Assembly: GCA_016699535.1 (NCBI GenBank)
Contig: CP064980.1
Span: 2,674,001-2,738,000 of the forward strand
Length of the DNA stretch: 64,000 bases
DNA from: Myxococcales bacterium
GTDB taxonomy: Bacteria > Myxococcota_A > Polyangia > Polyangiales > GCA-016699535
Reading direction: 5' to 3'
This document shows, in pieces, positions 34,490-45,100 of the stretch (position 1 is the stretch's first letter; each line of letters begins with the position of its first letter). Below the pieces are notes generated by a model. That model searched no databases. It was given only the letters and a program-made list of their open reading frames with translations, and had not been told where the DNA came from. The translations under genes and the position numbers were made by a program.

Positions 34490-35205
34490 AAGCTTTTTTC
34501 GACAGTCTACCGTCTCTACTCGTTGTGTTTGCTACTCTAGTGGGCATCAATCACTCAAGAGCTCAAGCGCAGGCCGTTGCGCGAACAGCGATTGTGGTGT
34601 CCGGAGACTCCGATCAATGGTTGGTCGAGCAAGCAGAACGAATCGAAGAGCTTTTGAGGAACCAACCTGAACTTGTTTTGCCTGCTGATTCCGGGCTTAA
34701 CTCGGTGCTGGCAGGCGTCTTTCCGGCAAACGTCACCTCTGCAAGTCAACGCGCGAGCAAGCTTCGCCGCAAACTTGGAGCAGGCGAAACTCGAGATGTT
34801 GCAGTCCTAAGGCGCCTGGGACAACAAATCGAATGCACATCGCTTGTGGTTGTCCGGCGGCAGAGCCACCGCATGTTTCTGTTTATGTTTGATGTAAAGC
34901 AAGCAGCATTTTTTACGAGGTCCTTGGATCTGGCTTCGATTTCGGATGTCTCGCTTCGTCGATACGTCACAATACGTGCTTTGGCAGCACAAAACGGCAT
35001 GCCGCCACCTCCTAAGCCCCTACCCGTCGTGAATCACGGCGCGGTTCAGGCCGTACAACCCGTGGATCAGAAAGAAAACTGGTTTGAGGCCAATTGGCAT
35101 ATTTTGGTCTCGGTGGCTGTGGTTGGTGTGCTTGCAGGCGCGTACTTCGTTGCCCGAAATGCCGGTGACAGTCCCCAAAGCGTGATAGAATTTTCACTGG
35201 AATAG
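34486..35205 (+). CDS. Exported hypothetical protein with C-terminal membrane helix
   Basis: 239 residues. Signal peptide at about 1-28 (NHSRAQAQA) and one C-terminal helix (about 203-222, ILVSVAVVGVLAGAYFV). Between them is a soluble region with an Arg-rich segment and a short Pro run (PPPPKPLP). The start overlaps the truA stop (ATGA). Not recognised; the layout is common in myxobacterial envelope proteins of unknown role. Confidence 0.7.
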   Translation: MKAFFDSLPSLLVVFATLVGINHSRAQAQAVARTAIVVSGDSDQWLVEQAERIEELLRNQPELVLPADSGLNSVLAGVFPANVTSASQRASKLRRKLGAGETRDVAVLRRLGQQIECTSLVVVRRQSHRMFLFMFDVKQAAFFTRSLDLASISDVSLRRYVTIRALAAQNGMPPPPKPLPVVNHGAVQAVQPVDQKENWFEANWHILVSVAVVGVLAGAYFVARNAGDSPQSVIEFSLE

Positions 35206-35212
35206 CTGCTGT

Positions 35213-36340
35213 ATGAATTCGTCATCCCATACGCTAACTCAGAGGCTCAAATACTGCTTTGTCATCACGTGTATATTGGCGTGGCCCTGGCTTACGCCTT
35301 TCGGGTGCGCTGCGCCACAACCGCAACTGTATTCGAGCTCTGCTATTAGTCATCAAGCTAAGCCATCGCTATCGGAGCTTTGCCTTCCCAACCCGACGCC
35401 TGGAAGCTTGACTTCTGAGGCGGAGGTTTGTGGTCTTGGTGAAGAGATCAACGAAGAGCTCTTGCATTCTCTCTCACAGCCCCCTCCCCTTGAGGGCATC
35501 GACATTGAGACACCGGCGGCATCCCCCTTTGATTTTGTCGTTCTGCTTTCAATTGATGGCCTACGTAAAGATGCCGTGGGCACGGCAACGCCTGTGATGA
35601 AGAGCTTGATGAACCGGGGTGTATGGGCTGAGGATGCACGGACCATTGGGCATTCGCATACGCTTCCCTCTCATGCGTCCATGGTCAGTGGCGTCGATAT
35701 CGGGGTGCATGGCATCAACTTTAATGCTTTCCGTCGTGGCTTTGGACGCATTCGTTTTCCAACTATTTTTAAAATAGCGAGCCTTGCGAATTTAGAGGTG
35801 GGGATGTTTGTCGCTAAACGCAAACTTGAGCTTTTGGACGATACTGGCGGAGCACTTGATTTTCAGGTGGGTGGGATGTTTTGCTCAAAGGTTGTGCGAT
35901 CGGCTTCGAATTTTATTCGCAGCAAGAAAAGAGGGATCGCGTTTGTTCATTTCTCCGAACCCGATGCGGCAGGTCATTTGTACGGATGGATGTCGTGGCG
36001 TTACCGAAAAGCGGTCACGACGGCCGATCAGTGCGTTGGCGATTTGCTGTCTTTGATCGAACAGCGTGTCGATCAAAAGCGCACCCTGTTTATTGTGACT
36101 TCGGATCACGGAGGCTTCGGCAAAACACATGGGGCCCATCGCGATGAGAATAAAAGGATACCGTGGATCGCCTATAGCCCCGCCCTTGGTGCCAGCGTTA
36201 TCGCAAGGCCTATATCCACGATGGACACCGCTGCAACGGTACTACAGGCCCTGGGGTTGCCCCAAGCGCGCCGGAGCGAGGGGCATGCTGTCATGGAGCT
36301 TATGGGGCCCAAGCCTAGCGCCCTAAGTGTGGCGAATTAG
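35213..36340 (+). CDS. Exported type I phosphodiesterase / alkaline-phosphatase superfamily protein
   Basis: 375 residues. The N-terminus has a signal sequence with a Cys at about residue 33 that could be lipidated, though the box (PFGC) is not standard. The catalytic domain has LSIDGLRKD (metal Asp), HSHTLPSHASMVSG with the nucleophile Thr, FSEPDAAGHLYG, TSDHGGFGKTHGAH, and thus all metal ligands of the nucleotide pyrophosphatase/phosphodiesterase family. It follows the gene upstream by 7 bases. The substrate is unknown. Confidence 0.88.
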   Translation: MNSSSHTLTQRLKYCFVITCILAWPWLTPFGCAAPQPQLYSSSAISHQAKPSLSELCLPNPTPGSLTSEAEVCGLGEEINEELLHSLSQPPPLEGIDIETPAASPFDFVVLLSIDGLRKDAVGTATPVMKSLMNRGVWAEDARTIGHSHTLPSHASMVSGVDIGVHGINFNAFRRGFGRIRFPTIFKIASLANLEVGMFVAKRKLELLDDTGGALDFQVGGMFCSKVVRSASNFIRSKKRGIAFVHFSEPDAAGHLYGWMSWRYRKAVTTADQCVGDLLSLIEQRVDQKRTLFIVTSDHGGFGKTHGAHRDENKRIPWIAYSPALGASVIARPISTMDTAATVLQALGLPQARRSEGHAVMELMGPKPSALSVAN

Positions 36341-36469
36341 AAGCTCCAATTAGTGTTTTGGGTGTTTTCAGGAGTTTTAGGTGCTTTTCCGCTAACTTCG
36401 CTCCTTTTGCCAACGATCCTGATGGCAGGACCTTGCCTTGCTGAACATTAGCGTTGTAAAGGCCCGGTC

Positions 36470-38059
36470 GTGAGTTTAAAAAAGCAAATCGAGCGACGAC
36501 GTACTTTCGCGATTATCTCCCATCCTGACGCTGGAAAAACGACCCTTACAGAGAAGCTACTTCTTTATGGTGGCGCGATTCATACTGCAGGAGCTGTCAA
36601 AGCCAGACGCTCCGCCCTGGCTTCGCGTAGTGACTGGATGGAGCTTGAACGCAAACGCGGCATTTCGGTCAGCAGTAGCGTTATGCAGTTTGATTTCGAA
36701 GACATCCGTTACAACCTACTTGATACCCCAGGCCACCAGGACTTTAGTGAAGATACCTATCGCACTTTAATGGCCGCCGATTGCGCGATCATGCTGATTG
36801 ATGCGGCTAAGGGCGTTGAAGATCAAACACGTCGTTTGTTCAAGGTGTGTCGGATGCGAGGCATTCCAGTGGTCACCGTGGTTAATAAACTGGATTTGCC
36901 TGCGCGAGACCCTTTCGAGTTAATGGCTGAAGTGGAAGAGGTTTTGGAGCTGCCGACGGTTCCCTTTACCTGGCCCATAGGCAGTGGCCAACTCTTTCAA
37001 GGTGTATACAACTTGCGGCAAAAGAACGTGCTCAAGTTTATGCGAACTGCCGGAAACGCAAAACCGGTACCGGTGAAAACTGCTGGCATTGACGATCCGA
37101 AACTTTCGGAACTTCTCGGCGAAGATGCGGCAGAAGAGCTCAAGGGCAGCGTTGAGCTCCTCGAAGGCGCAGGAGAAGACTACGATAACGAGGCTTTCCT
37201 TCGTGGCGAAATTAGCCCTGTGTTTTTTCTAAGCGCGTTAAGTAATTTTGGTGTTGAGCCTTTCTTAGAGGCTTTTGCTAAGCTCTGCCCGGCTCCCGGG
37301 CGCACAAAAGCAGCCGACGGTAGCGATGTGCAGGCTGAAGACGAAGCCTTTTCCGCCTTTATCTTTAAGGTTCAAGCCAATATGGATCCGGCACATCGCG
37401 ATCGCATTGCTTTTGCCCGCATATGTTCTGGGAAGTTTTCGGGTGGCTTACGTGTCCATCACGCTCGATTAAAGAAGGAAGTAAGGCTTGCGCACGCCCA
37501 GCAATTCATGGCGCAAGACCGGCAGATTGTCGAAGAGGCTTACGCCGGAGATATCGTTGGGTTGTTTGATCCCGGTTTGTTCAAAATTGGCGATACGCTA
37601 AGCAGCAATCCCGCATTGCTCTTTGATTCCGTGCCTCGTTTCTCGCCGGAACACTTTGCGCGTATTGAGCTTGATGATCCAATGAAGCGAAAACAGTTTC
37701 AAAAAGGGACTTCCCAGTTGTCCGAAGAAGGCACTGTGCAGTTGTTTTTTCAAGAAGGCCGCGAAAAAGACCCGATTGTTGGCGTTGTGGGCCAATTGCA
37801 GTTTGACGTGTTGGTTTATCGACTGGAGCACGAATACGGCGCGAAAGTCCGCATTAACAGCCTGCCATACCGCTATGCGCGTTGGGTCACCGGACCAAAA
37901 GACATCAAAGACATGCAACTTGCACGCGTTGCCATGCCGGTTTTGGATCAAGACAAGTACTTTGTAGCGTTGCTTCGCGACGATTGGGAGCTACGAAGTA
38001 TTCAGGAAAACAACAAAAGCTGGCAATTCCACGAAACCGCTCCTCTGCACTTAGGCTAA
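36470..38059 (+). CDS. prfC: Peptide chain release factor 3
   Basis: 529 residues, full length. A GTPase that frees RF1/RF2 from the ribosome after peptide release. P-loop SHPDAGKTTLTEKLL, switch RKRGISVSSSVMQF, DTPGHQDFSEDTYR and NKLDLPARDP are all intact, followed by the RF3-type C-terminal domains. A GTG at 36470 starts it. The 129 bases upstream are T-rich and hold no clear promoter. Confidence 0.97.
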   Translation: MSLKKQIERRRTFAIISHPDAGKTTLTEKLLLYGGAIHTAGAVKARRSALASRSDWMELERKRGISVSSSVMQFDFEDIRYNLLDTPGHQDFSEDTYRTLMAADCAIMLIDAAKGVEDQTRRLFKVCRMRGIPVVTVVNKLDLPARDPFELMAEVEEVLELPTVPFTWPIGSGQLFQGVYNLRQKNVLKFMRTAGNAKPVPVKTAGIDDPKLSELLGEDAAEELKGSVELLEGAGEDYDNEAFLRGEISPVFFLSALSNFGVEPFLEAFAKLCPAPGRTKAADGSDVQAEDEAFSAFIFKVQANMDPAHRDRIAFARICSGKFSGGLRVHHARLKKEVRLAHAQQFMAQDRQIVEEAYAGDIVGLFDPGLFKIGDTLSSNPALLFDSVPRFSPEHFARIELDDPMKRKQFQKGTSQLSEEGTVQLFFQEGREKDPIVGVVGQLQFDVLVYRLEHEYGAKVRINSLPYRYARWVTGPKDIKDMQLARVAMPVLDQDKYFVALLRDDWELRSIQENNKSWQFHETAPLHLG

Positions 38060-38081
38060 GCGTTGCGAGGATACTTGGCGA

Positions 38082-38222
38082 CTATTCTTTGGAAGCTTCT
38101 TTTTCCGGATGAATGGCGAACTTCGGGGAGTTTTCTGCGAGACGTTGCTTTTTGTTGGCTTTGCCTAAGCGAGCTCGTTTACGCCTGCGGATGCATTTCG
38201 TTTTCTTCGATAAGGACGACAT
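38082..38222 (-). CDS. 46-residue basic protein (small ORF)
   Basis: An ATG-started frame with a very basic first half (RRRKRARLGKANKKQR) followed by NSPKFAIHPEKE. The composition is that of an RNA-binding or ribosome-associated peptide. It recalls small basic hypothetical proteins of Myxococcota with a KFPIHP-like end, but I cannot confirm this. It is convergent with prfC (22 bases apart) and lies upstream of the aminotransferase start on the same strand direction. No strong Shine-Dalgarno. Confidence 0.45.
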   Translation of the reverse strand: MSSLSKKTKCIRRRKRARLGKANKKQRLAENSPKFAIHPEKEASKE

Positions 38223-38276
38223 AGTGGGGCGTTTTTAGCCTAGCTTGGCTTTTTGGTCAAATGCTTTGTTTTTCGG

Positions 38277-39188
38277 CTATTTACGAAGCTTTTGTCGGTA
38301 GCGAGCGTGGAGTCTCCTTGTAAACGGTCCGGGTTTGCCTTGGGCTATGCCAAGACCGTCGACAGCAACAACTGGAAAAACTTCACGGACAGAGCTTGTG
38401 ATAAAGGCTTCATCTGCGGTGTAGATGTCTTGGGGATACAACGGCTGCTCGGATACGGGAACACCAAGGTCTCTTGCCGCCTCGATCAGCATGGTGCGCG
38501 TAATGCCGGGAAGAATCCCTGTGCTCAACGGTGGGGTACGGAGCACTCCATTTTTAATAATAAAAACGTTACTGCTTGAGCCTTCAAGCAACATACCTTC
38601 TTCAGAGAGAAAAACAGCCTCGTGATGTCCGTTCTCCTTAACTTCAGTGGCCGCAAGAAGATTACCGAGGTAGTTCGAGCTCTTTACTCCGGCGATGGAA
38701 GTGGCGGCGCCGTAGCGCCTGGCCGACACCAAAGCGACTGAAATACCTTTTTCATACGCGGCCTCATCTGGAACCTTAACCGGCGCTCGCAGGATAATTC
38801 GGCTGTAGGCGAAATCGGTGTCTAGGGAAAGCGATAGCGGTCCCGGGCCTCGCGTAATGACGACTCGCAGGTAGACGTCGCCGTCTTCCCGATTTGCTTG
38901 GATGAGCGCAAGAACCTCCGTTCGCAAAACCTGGATGTTAAAGGGCAAATTCATATGCACCCGCGATGCGGAACGAAATAACCGCTCGAGGTGCTGCTCG
39001 AGGAAGTGAGGCGCTCCATCGTAGGTGCGCAACACTTCAAACACGCTGTCTCCGTAAAGAAAACCACGATCCAACGCCGAGACTTGCGCGTGATCCGCGG
39101 GCATGATCTGCCCATCAATCGAAACTAAACCCTCGGGGATAAGTTTTGGCTTAGGTGAATTCGGTAAGTTTTTCTTTAGCGCGTTCAT
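38277..39188 (-). CDS. Class IV PLP aminotransferase (branched-chain/D-amino acid type)
   Basis: 303 residues. A fold-type IV PLP enzyme. The N-terminus VSIDGQIMPADHAQVSALD is typical, the PLP Lys is in AGVKSSNYLGNLLA, and EGSSSNVFII, PLSTGILPGITR and TSSVREVFPV complete the family pattern. It could be a branched-chain aminotransferase, a D-amino acid transaminase or an aminodeoxychorismate lyase; sequence alone does not decide. Its start overlaps the end of the giant TPR gene by 38 bases, so they may be co-translated. Confidence 0.88.
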   Translation of the reverse strand: MNALKKNLPNSPKPKLIPEGLVSIDGQIMPADHAQVSALDRGFLYGDSVFEVLRTYDGAPHFLEQHLERLFRSASRVHMNLPFNIQVLRTEVLALIQANREDGDVYLRVVITRGPGPLSLSLDTDFAYSRIILRAPVKVPDEAAYEKGISVALVSARRYGAATSIAGVKSSNYLGNLLAATEVKENGHHEAVFLSEEGMLLEGSSSNVFIIKNGVLRTPPLSTGILPGITRTMLIEAARDLGVPVSEQPLYPQDIYTADEAFITSSVREVFPVVAVDGLGIAQGKPGPFTRRLHARYRQKLRK

Positions 39189-42100
39189 GGCCTGGAGACT
39201 CCGCTAAGGCGCGTTTTAGCATGTTTTTCGCCTGAAGGGAGTCGCCTTGCTTTGAGGCGATATCGCCTAAGTAAAAGTAAACATCGGCTTTAGTGATGCC
39301 GCTCTTTTCATCGAGCCGTTGCAGTAGAAGAGCACGGAACTTTTTCTGAGCTAAATCCCATTGCTCAAGCTTGTAACAAAGCATGCCATATTCGCGCAGC
39401 ACATCGATGTTGCTTAGATCCATTTTGAATGCAAGATCGAAGTGCTCCAACGCTCTTTCGTTGTCGTTTACAGAAAGATAGGCGCTCGCGAGTTGTTGAT
39501 GGATTACGGCAGCTTCTTTGTTGCGTGTCCTGCCATAACTCGTGACCAGCTGCTCTAGGATCTTAATCCGTTTTTCGGCATCTCCGTTTGCTTCGTACGC
39601 TTTGGCCAACAAAAGCAGGACTTCCTTGTCTTCTGTAAGGAAGCTAGCGGCTTGTTCGAACTGCGAGAGGGCCAAAGAGGGCTGCGTCAGCTGATCCTGG
39701 TACAAATGCCCCGCCTCTAAGTAAAGCGCCCCTTTGCGTTTTGTTTCAGCAACTTGCGACGCTTCAAACACCACGTGTTCTGCAAAAGTGCTGTAGCTTT
39801 CGGTTTGATTTGCTTGCTTGCGAATGAGTTCCCATAGCTCTTGGTTTGAAGGATCGGCGCTTCTGCATTCTAGCAATATCGACAACGCCTGCTCATGTTG
39901 TTCAAGCTTGTCAAACAAAAGTGTCGAAAGCTCGACACCGAAGCTTAGCTTGTTTGCGCCCGAAGACAGCTCGTAGAGCTCTTGCATCGTGTGTGCTGCA
40001 TGCTCCCAGTTTTGCTCTTCAAGATACAACTTCTGCATTGCTTGCAGAATGTCTTCATGTTTTGAAAAAAGTGAATTGGCTTGTTCCAACGCCGTGAGGC
40101 TTAGCGCTGTATCCTTCATTTCGTGTAGAGCAAGATCCGCGGCTTTTTTGAAGTTAACTAGTGCTTGCTCTTCATTGCCTTTTTCGGCAAAGAACAAGGC
40201 TATTTGCCGATGGTATTCGTACAGATCAGAAGCCTCACTCAGCTCGCTTATCAAGGCAACTATTGCCGCGGCCTCTTCCGGGAGTTTTGAACGTTCCAAC
40301 GACCAGTTCAGTGCACGGCGTCCAAGCTTGAGCTTCGTTTTGTCTTTTATACCCTTGTCCCTTAGGACGGGTTCAGCCAACGTGATCAAGCTGGACCAGC
40401 TTCCAGTCGCCTCGGCATATCGTTCTATTGCTGCAATGTATGCCGGATGGGTCGGGTCGAGCTGAAACAAAGCTTTATTCCATTGGAATGCTTGTTCTGG
40501 CTTCTCGAGTTGATCCTCCAAGAGCGTTGCGAGGCGCTGCATCAATTTCTCTGGAGGCGTTTCGTGGCAGGGTTCGCTAAGATGATGCTCAATTAAGGTT
40601 GCGAGTCTTTCATGCTCTTCGTTTGCAGAAAAAAGTTCCTCGAGCAAACGGTAGCGCTCTGCCTGCCAATCGCTACTTATCGCCGCTCTTTCAAGTGCTT
40701 CGACGGCATGAGTGGTATCTGTGCTCGAAGCGAAGATTTTAGAGAAGAGTGCTAACGCTTCTTCTTCGTTATGTAGCTTTTGAAGCTGAAGCATGGCCTG
40801 AGCAAGTTGCAGCTTGGTCTGTTTTTGAGGATCGACGATGCTCTCTAAGAGCTGCTTGATGGTCTCTATCGCTTCGGCCCAAAGTTCCTGCTCTTGTTGC
40901 AAAACAAGAAGTTCTTCAAGCACTTTTTCCGGTTCGTTGCTGCAGGTGGCGAGTTCAGTCAATGCCCAAATGGCTAGTTCTGGGTGCTGAATCTTGTGTA
41001 AAGCGTACTCGCTAAGTCGAGTGAGCAAATCGCTTTTGTCTACAAGAGGTAACTCTTGTTCAAGTTTTTTCTGGAGCGTTTTAGCTAGTTGAGCCCAAAG
41101 GCCTTCTTGTTCGGCAAGTCTCTCGAGCTCGCTTAGTTGATCAATGGCATGATTGGCATCCAATAAGAATGCGACCGATCGGGTATGAAATGCTGTCTCA
41201 GCCTTTTGGAGCTCCTGCTCTTGTATAGTGGCCAGCCTTTCAAGCAAAGACAGCTCTTCTTCGGGATCCGTATGGCGTTCGATCTGGCTTTCGAGGACCG
41301 AACATAGCCCTTCCCAGTCCCTTTGCTTACAAAAACCGGCTCGATGATTTCTCGAACTTGTTTTTCAAGCCCAGGCGTATGTATCAGTGATAGTAAACCC
41401 TCAGCAGCGCTGTCGTTTTCAGCGTGCTGCTGCAACACCAGCTTGTAGTGCTCGAATGCCTCGAGTTTTTTATCGAGCCGGTCTTTGGCAAGGTTTCCCG
41501 CTTGAACCAGTAAGGTGACGCGGTGCTCCGGGTCTTCTTCAAGTTCGACGATTTCTAGTACTTGCTCGTAGAGCTCAGGCCAAAGTTTTAGCTCGGCTAA
41601 AATGTCGTTTAGCTTGTAATTAAGAGACAAGCTTTGTGGGAGCTGATCAATGGCAAGTATCAGATGTTGCCGCGCTTCATCAAGCTCGCCGAGTTGTTGC
41701 CACTCTATCTGAGCCATGCGTTCATACAGCGTGGCGCGCTCGTTCGCGTCCATGGAGAGCTCTGCACGCTTTTGCAAAATAGAGAGAAGTGTTCGACCTT
41801 CTTGAGGCCGCGTTTGTACACAAAGCCGATCGAGTTTTTCCCAAGACTCTGCGTCCGCAGGGTCGTTTCTCGCGGCTTCGCTTAACATAGAATAGGCGCT
41901 AACTGCATCGTTTAAGCGGTTTTCGTAGAGTTCCGCGAGACGTTTGTACAGAACGGCTGCTTCGCCGCCTTCGCTCTTAGCTGCCAGCTTTTTGAGTGTT
42001 CTGGCAAGGGGTGAGTGCGCTTGCTGTTTTTCATAAAGTGCCGCTAGCCGCTCTAGAACTTGGATGTGTGCGCTTCCCGTTTTTATCTCAGCCAAGAGCT

Positions 42101-45100
42101 CAAGCGTGTGGGTTGCCATGTTGGTGTTCTCGAGGTGTGTCTCGTGAATCTCCGCGAGCTCATCTAAAAGTTCACTTCGGAGTTCTGCATTATTCGTTGT
42201 CTCTTTGGCGACCTGCTCAAGTACCGTCGCATAAGGTTGCCAAAGGTTGAATCCTTCAGCTAAGCGACGCATTTCGTCTCTGAATCTGTTTTTGGTCGGG
42301 CTCAAGCATGAAGGCTCGGCTCCACGCGTCCAGAGCCCAAGCGTGGTGTTTATTGCGGTCTTCCTGTAGGGCAGCAATTTCTCGTAACAACGCGAGCTTT
42401 TGTTCAGTCGTGTTGATAATGTCCAAGCGCGCTTCGTTGACAGCAATAAGCTTTTTCCACTGATCGAAGCTACGATACAACTCTTGCAAAATTAGAGTAA
42501 CAGGATCATGCAGCGCTGGCTTTTGCACGAGTTCCTCGAGCTTGTTCAAGTACTCGCCGCGTTGCGGAAAAGAGTGTGCCGCTTGCTCGAGAATGCGAAG
42601 CGCCGAGTTTGCGTCGGATAAGTGTTCAATGAGCACTCGGACATGCTCCATGCGCACGGAATGCTCCTCGTTTTTTCCTGCCAAGCGGTCACTTTGGCTT
42701 TCAAGGAGTTTCGAATAAGCTTGCCAGTCGTTTTCGCTTTGAAAAAGCTCGCAAAGAGCAGAAAAGGCGTCTTGCTGTTCCGGTTCGTCTTCAAGTACCA
42801 ACAAATAGCTTTCAATTGCGCGTGCGTTGTCGGCTAAGGTTTCCCTAAGGAGATTGGCGCGTTTCAAGAGAAACTCAACACGCTCTATTGGATCGGCGGC
42901 GTGAAGGGCAAGGTTTTCGTACAAACTCGCTAGTTTTTCATAGGAAGCGCTTCGCCACAAACTCGACTGCAATAGCGCTAGGGCTTTTTCATTGGTAGGG
43001 TCCCAGTCGATTACACGCTCTAGCACCGAAGCAGTAGGGCCCGCATCAAGCATGCGTTCTTCGCGAATTGAAGCCGAAGTCATCCCAATTTCAATCGCTA
43101 AGGTTGTGTCGGTGATATCTTCAAAAACGTCTTCAAAGACCGAAGCGCATTCTTCCCATTTCTCAAGCACCCGCGCTAAACGCAGGCTCGAGTCACGAGC
43201 TTCCTTTTCGAAAGGATCCAAACGGAACACGCGGACATAGGTGCTGAACGCTCCGTCAAGGTCTTCGAGGTGGTCTTCGAAGATTTCGGCCAAACGATAA
43301 AGTAACTCTTTTTTGTCGCTCGGATTCGTTACGAGTTCGATGTGATTCTGCATGACTGCAACGAGCCGCTTCCAGTCCATGGTTTGCAAGAGCACAGGCT
43401 CGAGCAACTGGGCAGCAACGATGGCTTTATCGATTGCGTCTTCATCAAAAACAAGCTTCTCTAGATATTCTCTTGCAGGGGCGAACTCGGGCTGCAGTTC
43501 CAAGGCTTGTTCAAAATGCCTCGAGCCTTCATCGCTGTCGTCTCGATGCTCAAAAAGCACGATTCCCAGGCGTGTGTGAATCTGTGCAGTATCCCCCTGC
43601 TCTTCTTCCAAGGCTTTCTCGTACAAAAATACCAAATCAACCCAGCGTTCGGTTTTTTCATAGAGACGTTCAAGCGCATCAAAAGCCTCTCCGCGCCTAC
43701 TTTCTTGCATGACCTGTTCATAGGCTTCGATAGCGGCCGAAGAATCGCTCAGGTCGTGCTCGGCAATGTCCCCTTGCCTGAGCAATAAATGAACCCGGGC
43801 GACAGGATTGTCGAGCAGCGCTGTCTTTCTCTGAAGCACTTCCAATAAGCCCTGATGATTTCCTTGCGCAGCGTTGATTTCTTCAAGCGCATCGAGTGCG
43901 GCAGCATCATCTGCGCGTCGCTCAAGGACGAGTTCGTAGTACTTTTCAGCAAGTTTATGATCCTGCAGCTTTAGACGAGCGATGTCAGCGACAGAACCTA
44001 AGGTAGTAACGTGAAGATCCTCATCAAGAATGTTAGGCCCAATCTCTTTATAGATCTCAACGAGCTGTGGCCATTTACCGGCTTTTGCGGCTATCTCGTT
44101 GAGCTCAGGCAGTAACTGGGCGAGATCCGTTTCGCTTGGACAGCAAAGCGCTGCCTTGGCCATGAGCGCGAAGGCGCGCTCACTGTCTTCCAATTTCTCA
44201 AGAGCAAGCCGTGCGGCTCGCACGAAGCTACTGTATGCTTCGGAATGGTTATCGGATTCGGCAACAATCTCCAAAGCGTCGACAAGCTGATCGTGTTGTT
44301 CGTTTTGCGTTGAAACTGTACTAAGGACCCGCGCAGCAGCAACCCGTGTGGCTAAGGTGTCGTCCGACAAATACCCTTGAAGCATAAGCACGGCATCGCC
44401 GTGCAGAGAGTCTACCGCCAAAATTGATGCCAATGACTCAATGGCACGTTCCGTTTCATGCATATGCCGTGAAAAAACCTCGGCAACATGAAAGTTGAGT
44501 GCATTTCGCTCTTCAACATCTGGACTTCGATCACGAAGTTTCCAAAGAGTCTCGACCAAGTTCTCCCAGCGCGCAGCTTTCTCGTACAGACGAGCCAACA
44601 TCTGGAGCGTGTCGTTGTCGGCACCAAACTCTGCTTCGGCATCTTCCAGTACCGAAATAGCCTCCTCGTTTTGTTGCAGTGCGTTTTCTAAAACCTCTGC
44701 AACTCTCTTTAGAGCAGCCTTTTTCTCGGTTTCTGCTTCCGCGATCTCGTAGTGGGCGCGAAGGACCTGCACAAGCTCTTCGCCATGCGATTCGGGTTGC
44801 AAAAGTTCTTCAAGGCCTAAAATTGCATCGCGATCGCGCGAGTCGAGATCAAGCCTTTTCTGATAGGCCGCAATCGCTGCTGGGAAGTTTTCCAGTTTGT
44901 AATGCAATAGCTGGCTCTGTTCGATAAGAGCATGGTGTTGCCTTTCGGCATCGTACTCATACTCGGCAAGATAGCCGAGCGTTTGAACCAACCCCGTAGT
45001 GTCGTTGAGTTGCCGTTGAATCTCCGCGAGCTTGCGCGATGCATCGACTGTCGAATCGAGGTCATCGACATCGATTTCGACAAGTCGCTGATAACTTTCC

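Noticed and set aside
41133..42446. A separate 437-residue TPR gene
   Set aside because: Its first about 50 and last about 40 residues are non-TPR readings of the neighbouring frame; one-base fixes at runs join it to both flanks.
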